This document shows, one piece after another, positions 59,901-64,000 of a DNA stretch of 64,000 nt. The position numbers and the translations under genes were made by a program. This stretch comes from Roseiarcus sp050010035 (GTDB lineage: Bacteria > Pseudomonadota > Alphaproteobacteria > Rhizobiales > Beijerinckiaceae), in NCBI GenBank assembly GCA_050010035.1, contig JBEKLU010000016.1:7982-71981 (forward strand), given 5' to 3'. Numbering within the stretch: the first letter of the stretch is position 1; the number at the start of each line of letters is the position of its first letter. The notes under the pieces are model-generated. The model made no database searches, had not been told where the DNA came from, and saw only the letters and a list, made by a program, of their open reading frames with translations.

Positions 59901-60276
59901 ATTGAGCGATTCCGACCCGCAGAATGCGGTCGCTTCGCAAGAGCTCGCGTCCAGCCATATCTGCCTTGGAGACGTGCATTTGGCCCAGCGCGATCCCGAC
60001 GGCGCCTATGGTGAATATCAGAAGGCGTTCGCGATCGCCCAGCCATTGGCGAACGAGGACAAGGACAACGCCGAATGGCAACACTCGGTGGCCGTAAGCT
60101 ACGAGAAAATCGCCGATGCGGAGGAAGCGCGACATAATATTCAGCAGGCGGCGGCGGCCTATCGAAACAGTCTCGCGATCCTGGAGGGCTTGGCGGCCAA
60201 GGACCGCGCGAATGTCGACTGGCAGCTCGATCTCGCGGACGCGCAACGGAAGGTTGCTCTGATCGATCCCTATTGA
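56932..60276 (+). CDS. STAND NTPase with DUF4062/TIR-like head, membrane segment and TPR-like repeats
   Basis: The 1114-residue protein starts with a DUF4062-type domain (about 1-190): VRLFVSSPGDVPNERHRIDA, then CDLVVGIFRGRLGTELPKDF and YPSGTAYEILSAIEARTNGK. Residues 204-224 are the typical nSTAND1 entry (SPFPGLAAFDAGRADVFFGR). The NTPase follows, with Walker A GASGSGKSS at 250-258 and Walker B ALGVDQAERLF at 361-371. RSDAYAPF begins at R402, and a winged-helix-like region runs to about 640 (VRPTHDALLRIWPEAVK). A single transmembrane helix lies at about 705-726 (FAAFGLVIAAALAGLIY). Residues 785-1110 hold degenerate TPR-like repeats (SLSDVEASSKQAPESHQWLH, EGKFEGALAKYAQSRDIRQS, PDGAYGEYQKAFAIAQPLAN). 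STAND proteins act as signal-triggered oligomers, and many bacterial ones defend against phage. No nuclease or other known killer domain is visible, so the head domain is the likely effector. Codon use is less GC-biased than in the flanks, suggesting acquisition. Confidence 0.85.
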   Translation: MPDQIVRLFVSSPGDVPNERHRIDAVVERLNGESKSRAKIKAIRWETSYYSAHETFQDQIPEAKDCDLVVGIFRGRLGTELPKDFRKLPSGEPYPSGTAYEILSAIEARTNGKTLPDIYVFREPSPPMIAVGDPQEQEIKDQWKRLNEFFETWFRNASGQFLAAFQEFSSTDDFAVKIEDCLRQWMARHGFVAEESGWDWKLKGSPFPGLAAFDAGRADVFFGRDLEAAHAIDRLKAANARGAPFLLLIGASGSGKSSLLRAAILPRLVLPGAVPEIDSWRTGCVIPGQNPLLSLAEALFADGALGPELREGEFPTKETLAELLCADVQAGLTPIGVALGRAAKARAAAYNFSDLRPCRLALGVDQAERLFLEAEPKLAAAFAKVIEALVVHELAFVLMTMRSDAYAPFQLVPEFRNLSAKGASLDVVPPDSTELEETIVKPVAACKPPLVFETKDGLSLAAVLVAEVEGGNRLPLLQMALSRLFDAQVKRGDGVLRFADYPGLDVAVTQAAEEVLSTLDQAAQSEVPGMIAAMISDVVSDPVTRKLAPVVTALQRDRFEKNRPARTSLVDAFVIGRLLSIEGEEDDVRVRPTHDALLRIWPEAVKIVHGIAPLIRVRHMLEPIVREWAAAGDDKSEYTSLSPALTSGAQRLLATFGDDLSPQMRDFISAALKVDEARRAETVEEGAIKERVKTAELLAKADQRLVRFAAFGLVIAAALAGLIYWDELRIRSELQVVTKYTNDLLSGSAQSFRKSAGVPVGLIKDVLDPIRNLQDKLLSLGIDSEDLQNGRAAALEETATTWSKVGNSDSALQDAQSSRDILERLRKSDPKHTDWAERMLADNVKIGDVQKIHGNLDLALDTFRKSLSDVEASSKQAPESHQWLHWLSLHENKIGDALFAQGKFDSAREAYEQGLAYALLEAGEPTAQRDTAQSHANCSDALPEMRELGDPTARRDIAHSYERCGSSLLHEGKFEGALAKYAQSRDIRQSLSDSDPQNAVASQELASSHICLGDVHLAQRDPDGAYGEYQKAFAIAQPLANEDKDNAEWQHSVAVSYEKIADAEEARHNIQQAAAAYRNSLAILEGLAAKDRANVDWQLDLADAQRKVALIDPY

Positions 60277-60340
60277 ATTGGTTCGCTGTGAAACACCCAT
60301 GGCTCGGACGCCAAGCGTTTTATCTCGACCACTCAGCGCC

Positions 60341-60937
60341 CTATTGCGCCGCGTAGCTCAACGGCGCCGCGGCGGCCGGTTCGGGCGCGCCCGCCGCGAC
60401 CGCGACCGCCTCGGGCGTGTTGGAGAGATAGGCGGCCAGATCGTCGGCGCTCTTGGCGGCCACGCTCTTCAACGCCGCCTCGCCGGCCAGCGCCCACGGG
60501 TCGTCGCCCGTTCCCTTGACCGCGATCACGTCGTTCAGCCTCTGCGCGCGCCGCTTGTCGGCGGTGAAGACGTCCCAGACGTATTCGATCGACGCGCCGT
60601 CTTCGGTCAGATCGGCGGAGAGATAGCCGCGCACGAGATAGCGCGCCTTGGCCTCGTCGACGACGACGATGTCGCGCGCCTGCGCTTCGCGCGCCAGGGT
60701 CTGCGAAAAGCTCGCGGCGATCGCGTCCGGCGCGCCGTCGACGGAGACGATGGCGACGCTCGCCTGTTCGAGGCTCACGCCGTCGCGCCGGACGAATTGA
60801 CGATGCGCATCGACGCTCGGCGCGAGGTCGGCGGCGACCTCGACGCAGCCGCCCAGCGCCAAGGGCGCGGCGAGGACGCATAGCGCCGCCAACGCCGCGC
60901 GCCCGCCCCAAACCTGCCCCGCCGCCGAACGCCGCAA
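60341..60937 (-). CDS. Putative outer-membrane lipoprotein
   Basis: This 198-residue product has a signal peptide with lipobox (LAALCVLAAPLALGGC, lipidated Cys near 31). The mature part is mixed alpha/beta: VSLEQASVAIVSVDGAPDAI, REAQARDIVVVDEAKARYLV, RGYLSADLTEDGASIEYVWD and VFTADKRRAQRLNDVIAVKG. It resembles conserved Hyphomicrobiales lipoproteins without assigned function. The tail is alanine/proline-rich. A TTG at 60937 is the start. It is convergent with the STAND gene, 64 bases between stops. Confidence 0.7.
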   Translation of the reverse strand: MRRSAAGQVWGGRAALAALCVLAAPLALGGCVEVAADLAPSVDAHRQFVRRDGVSLEQASVAIVSVDGAPDAIAASFSQTLAREAQARDIVVVDEAKARYLVRGYLSADLTEDGASIEYVWDVFTADKRRAQRLNDVIAVKGTGDDPWALAGEAALKSVAAKSADDLAAYLSNTPEAVAVAAGAPEPAAAAPLSYAAQ

Positions 60938-61004
60938 GCCGCAACTCTCCTTTAGGACGCGCCGCGCGCCTCGCGCCGCGGCCGACTTTAACGCTCTGCT
61001 AACC

Positions 61005-62153
61005 CTATTTCACCATGAGGTCCAGATCGCGCGCGTTCAGCGGCTCGGCATGGTGAACGCCGGTCAGATAGGTCCGCCCCAGGCACAGCGCCGTCGCGCT
61101 GTCGCTGTCCATCAGGATCATGTGCAGGAAATAGACCTGATTGGGCGCGATGAGAAAATCGGCGCCCTCGTAGAACATCGGCGCGTCCATCCAGGAGGGG
61201 GTGAATTTCGCGCCGAGCGAATAGCCGCAGGCGTTGAGGCGATGGCGCGACAGGCGGCGCCCGTCGAGAACGCGCGCGTGGGCGGCGAAGACGTCGCCCG
61301 CGCTCCGGCCGGGCTTCAGCTCGGCCTCGCAGGCGAGCAGCGCCTCGAGCGCGGCGGCGTGATAGGGCGCGTGCAGGGGCCTCGGCCGGCCGACGACATG
61401 GGTGCGCATGATCGCGGCGTGGTAGTGCCGGCTGACGCCGGCGAACTCGAGCATGATCTGATCGTCGGCACAGAGCTTGCGACGGCCGCTCTTATAGCGG
61501 CAGAGCAGCGCGTCGGCGCCCGAGCCGATGATGAATTCGTTGCCGGGGTAGTCGCCGCCCGCGGCGAAGATCGCGCCGTGCATCGCCGCCAGGATAGCGC
61601 CTTCGTCGGCGCCGGCTCTGGTCTCGGCGATCGCCGCGCGGTCGGCGAGATCGGAAAGGCGCGCCGCCTCGCGCACGAAGACGATCTCCTCGGCCGATTT
61701 CGTCGTGCGCAGATGCGCAACGAGCGAGGAGGCGTCGACCAGCGTCGCGTAGCCCTCCAGCGCGGCCTCGAGCCGGCGGCCGTTGAAATGCGTCAGGCCG
61801 TAGCTGTCGAATTCGACGCCGAAACGCCCGCGCGCGCCCAAATCCTCCAGCATCGCGCGCAGATCGCGCGTCGGATCGACGCCCGCGCCGTCCTTCCAGA
61901 CGCGGATGTCCTCGATGTTGGAGGTGTGCCGGGCCTGACGCAGGTCGGGCGCGCGCGTCAGCAGCGCCACGCGCCCGTCGGCACCGACGTAGAGGCACTG
62001 AAAGAAGCAGAAGCCGAACGAATCGTAGCCGGTTAGCCAATAATGGCTCTCCTGCGCGAACAGCAGCAGCCCATCGAACTCGCGCGCCGCCATCGCGTCG
62101 GTGAGGCGCCGCTTTCTCGAGGACATTTCGGACGCGGAGAAATGCACGGGCAT
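61005..62153 (-). CDS. M24 (creatinase/Xaa-Pro peptidase-fold) protein with degenerate metal site
   Basis: This 382-residue protein has an N-terminal creatinase_N domain (DGLLLFAQESHYWLTGYDSF, GRVALLTRAPDLRQARHTSN) and a C-terminal pita-bread M24 domain (FVREAARLSDLADRAAIAET, LEFAGVSRHYHAAIMRTHVV, HRLNACGYSLGAKF). In metal-dependent M24 peptidases two aspartates sit where LEFAG and YHAAIMRT occur here, and both are replaced (E and A). This matches metal-free members such as creatinase or ectoine hydrolase (DoeA-like). It probably cleaves a small C-N bond in a cyclic or N-alkylated substrate. No ectoine or creatine genes are adjacent, so the substrate is open. Start is the ATG of MPVHFSASEM. 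Confidence 0.85.
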   Translation of the reverse strand: MPVHFSASEMSSRKRRLTDAMAAREFDGLLLFAQESHYWLTGYDSFGFCFFQCLYVGADGRVALLTRAPDLRQARHTSNIEDIRVWKDGAGVDPTRDLRAMLEDLGARGRFGVEFDSYGLTHFNGRRLEAALEGYATLVDASSLVAHLRTTKSAEEIVFVREAARLSDLADRAAIAETRAGADEGAILAAMHGAIFAAGGDYPGNEFIIGSGADALLCRYKSGRRKLCADDQIMLEFAGVSRHYHAAIMRTHVVGRPRPLHAPYHAAALEALLACEAELKPGRSAGDVFAAHARVLDGRRLSRHRLNACGYSLGAKFTPSWMDAPMFYEGADFLIAPNQVYFLHMILMDSDSATALCLGRTYLTGVHHAEPLNARDLDLMVK

Positions 62154-62380
62154 CGCGGGCTCCTCGAACGATCACGCCCGCCGGAAAGGGCGCCGCCGCG
62201 TTCGCGTCAAGGCGGGGTGGCGACCCGAGGGACGGCCCTGCGCTGGGGCGCGCTCGCCGATCCGCGCCGCCGGCCCGGCGCCCTCGAGATCGCCGGCCGC
62301 GTTCCGTTCCCCCATACCAATCGCGTCCGCCGGAACGAATGGCGGCGCCGCCCCGTCGGCCCCGCCTTCGCCTTTCGCCA

Positions 62381-62818
62381 TTATCGATAAACCAGCACGG
62401 GGATCGTGCTGTGGGTCAGCACTTTCGCGGTTTCGCTGCCGACCAGCAGCGCCGAAACGCCGCGACGGCCGTGCGAGGCCATCACGATGAGGTCGCATTG
62501 GTTGGCGAGCGCGCAGTCGATGATGGCGCGATAGGGCTGGTCGTGGACTTCGCGCAGCGTTTCGACCGGCACGCCCGCCGATTCGGCGGCCATTTTCACC
62601 TGTTCGAGGGCCCTGTCGGCTGTCCGCGCGACCTGCGCGTCGTGCTCTTCGACGGTCTCGGCGACCAGCACCGCGTCCATCGAGGCGACCTGATAAGGCT
62701 CCATGAGGGTGATCGCCGTCACCCGCGCGCCCACCGTCTTGGCCAATTGCACCCCGTAGATGACCGCCTTGCGCGACAGATCGGTGCCGTCGGTCGGAAT
62801 GAGAATGTGCTTGAACAT
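62381..62818 (-). CDS. Universal stress protein (UspA family)
   Basis: This single-domain Usp of 145 residues starts HILIPTDGTDLSRKAVIYGV and ends with the ATP-binding pattern IVMASHGRRGVSALLVGSET, that is G-x2-G-x9-G-(S/T), followed by AKVLTHSTIPVLVYR. Such proteins dimerise and act in stress or low-energy survival. It stands alone between the M24 gene and the dienelactone hydrolase gene. Its own promoter must lie in the 195-base gap to the divergent gene at 63014. Confidence 0.93.
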   Translation of the reverse strand: MFKHILIPTDGTDLSRKAVIYGVQLAKTVGARVTAITLMEPYQVASMDAVLVAETVEEHDAQVARTADRALEQVKMAAESAGVPVETLREVHDQPYRAIIDCALANQCDLIVMASHGRRGVSALLVGSETAKVLTHSTIPVLVYR

Positions 62819-63013
62819 CGAGCCCGCGCCTCCGCCGTCCGTCGGGAGTTCGCTAGCGCGCCGTGGTCGGCCGAACCATGACTTGCATCAATTCGATAGC
62901 GCGCCGCCGCGGTCGATCGGCGATCGCCGGTGACGCGGATTTGACTTGCCGGCGCCGCCTCGGCGCGGAACAATGCCTTCCGTTCGACCCGAGAGCTCGA
63001 GGGACCCGCCGCG

Positions 63014-63883
63014 ATGCCCGATTCGGACCCTGACGCCTCCCTCCGGCTCGCCTCCGGTCCGCTGACGCGTCGCGCCCTCGTCAAGGCGGGCCTGGGCGTC
63101 GGCTTCTGCGCCGCGGTCGCCCCGGTCCTGGCGCAGACGATCACGACCTCCGCCGAGGGGCTGATCGCGGGCGAAGCGACGGTTCCCGCCGGCGACGCCG
63201 ACATTCCCGCCTACCGCGCCATGCCGGAGGGCGGCGGGCCGTTCCCGACCGTCCTCGTGATCCACGAGATCTTCGGCGTCCACGAGCACATCAAGGACGT
63301 CTGCCGCCGCTGGGCCAGACTCGGCTATTACGCGATCGCGCCCGAACTCTTCGCGCGCCAGGGCGACGCCGCGAAGGAAAAAGACATTCCCACCCTGATG
63401 GCGACCATCGTGGCCAGAAAATCGGACGCGGAAGTCGCGAGCGACCTCGACGCGACGCTTCGCTTCGCCGCGGCGAGCGGCTCGGCCGATCCGGCGCGCG
63501 CCGCGGTCGTCGGCTTCTGCTGGGGCGGGCGCCAGACCTGGCTCTACGCCGCGCATAACCCGAGCCTAAAGGCCGCCGTCGCCTGGTACGGGCCGCTCGC
63601 CGTTCCGACGAGCGCGCTGCGGCCGAAGAACCCGCCCGACGTCGTCGGCGAGCTGAAGGTCCCGACGCTCGGGCTCTACGGCGGCAGGGACAAGGGCATC
63701 CCGCTCGACCAGATCGAGGCGATGCAAAGCAAGTTGGCGGCCGCGGGCGGCGCGTCGCGGATCATCGTCTACGCCGACGCCGGGCACGCCTTCTATGCCG
63801 ACTATCGCCCGAGTTACGTCGAGGCCGACGCCGAGGCCTCGTGGAAAGAGGCGACGGCGTGGCTGAAGGCGCATGGCGTCTAG
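63014..63883 (+). CDS. Tat-exported dienelactone hydrolase family protein
   Basis: This 289-residue alpha/beta hydrolase has an N-terminal Tat signal (LTRRALVKAGLGVGFCAAVA). The catalytic triad is nucleophile C169 in VGFCWGGRQ, D226 in YGGRDKGIP and H258 in ADAGHAFYADYR. E85 in VIHEIFGVHEH is the extra glutamate of the family. In carboxymethylenebutenolidase-like proteins the cysteine attacks lactones or esters. Export of such an enzyme is common in Hyphomicrobiales, though its physiological substrate is unknown. The ATG at 63014 fits the signal. A terminator follows. Confidence 0.92.
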   Translation: MPDSDPDASLRLASGPLTRRALVKAGLGVGFCAAVAPVLAQTITTSAEGLIAGEATVPAGDADIPAYRAMPEGGGPFPTVLVIHEIFGVHEHIKDVCRRWARLGYYAIAPELFARQGDAAKEKDIPTLMATIVARKSDAEVASDLDATLRFAAASGSADPARAAVVGFCWGGRQTWLYAAHNPSLKAAVAWYGPLAVPTSALRPKNPPDVVGELKVPTLGLYGGRDKGIPLDQIEAMQSKLAAAGGASRIIVYADAGHAFYADYRPSYVEADAEASWKEATAWLKAHGV

Positions 63884-63893
63884 TACACCTCGC

Positions 63894-63919
63894 CGGAAGT
63901 GCTGACTCCGTTTTTTTTT
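63894..63919 (+). terminator. Intrinsic terminator after the dienelactone hydrolase gene
   Basis: CGGAAGTGCTGACTCCG can form a six-pair stem with one bulged base and a four-base loop, followed immediately by nine T. The stop codon of the upstream gene is 10 bases before it. Confidence 0.7.
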
Positions 63920-64000
63920 GCGATGCAAAGTCGGAGGTGAGTCCGGTTTGCCACAGGTAGGCGAAATCGGATTGGGATTTGGTCTGCGTGCGCGGTTTTG
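63920..64000. other. Right end of window, unassigned
   Basis: 81 bases with no ORF supported. The composition is less GC-rich than the neighbours; it could be the edge of a mobile element or a gene beyond the window, but nothing here shows it. Confidence 0.3.

Noticed and set aside
63884..64000. Terminal bases as the edge of an insertion sequence
   Set aside because: No transposase segment, terminal repeat pair or target duplication can be shown within the window.

Overview
The window looks like chromosome of a high-GC alphaproteobacterium of the order Hyphomicrobiales (Rhizobiales). The support is very GC-rich codon use, a plant-type GshA, a TIGR02301-family protein, an Omp25/31-type porin-like protein, a homoserine kinase of the ThrB/choline-kinase fold, and REP-like palindromes of the type common in these genomes. 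A Methylocystaceae/Beijerinckiaceae relative is plausible. No methane or methanol oxidation gene is in view, so the family cannot be fixed.

Layout. 1-5.5 kb: 3'-truncated deoC, dapF, a DUF721 gene, mutY, an exopolysaccharide sugar transferase and a HAD nucleotidase. 5.5-12.6 kb: a six-gene leftward operon (thermostable-hemolysin family protein, AMP-ligase, haem-oxygenase-like protein, SDR, small exported repeat protein, SAM methyltransferase) divergent from an OmpR/EnvZ-type two-component pair. This resembles a small biosynthetic locus under its own sensor. 12.6-20.7 kb: an RpiR regulator, a Gfo/Idh/MocA oxidoreductase, a complete BMP-type ABC uptake system and a nucleobase/nucleoside deaminase. 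21-41 kb: mostly housekeeping genes (NUDIX, SDR, pdxH, a DnaJ-type co-chaperone, gshA, MATE pump, thrB-rnhA, rimM-rpsP-ffh, prpE, acyl-CoA ligase, CHAD), with a very histidine-rich exported peptide at 25.7 kb and a broken toxin beside an intact antitoxin at 29.1-29.7 kb.

41-46 kb: LprI-like and AraC genes, then two tandemly duplicated outer-membrane barrel genes, the second frameshifted, and an aminotransferase. 46-56 kb: a nucleoside salvage locus on the minus strand (BMP binding protein, ATPase, two permeases, cdd, purine nucleoside phosphorylase, deoA, a 2-hydroxyacid dehydrogenase), with prs just upstream. Together with deoC at the left edge, these genes can import nucleosides, deaminate cytidine, cleave nucleosides by phosphorolysis and feed the deoxyribose phosphate into central metabolism.

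56-60.3 kb is an accessory island with less GC-biased codons: a truncated TIR-domain gene directly abutting a 1114-residue STAND NTPase with a DUF4062/TIR-like head, one membrane segment and TPR-like repeats. It is the best candidate for an immune or conflict system. 60.3-64 kb: a lipoprotein, a metal-site-degenerate M24 protein, a universal stress protein and a Tat-exported dienelactone hydrolase.

Three families of extragenic palindromes are present. One copy of family A separates the binding-protein gene from the transporter genes in both BMP systems. Three separate single-base frameshifts (29.6, 44.2 and 50.1 kb) may be real lesions or assembly errors. No tRNA, rRNA, CRISPR array or complete insertion sequence was seen.
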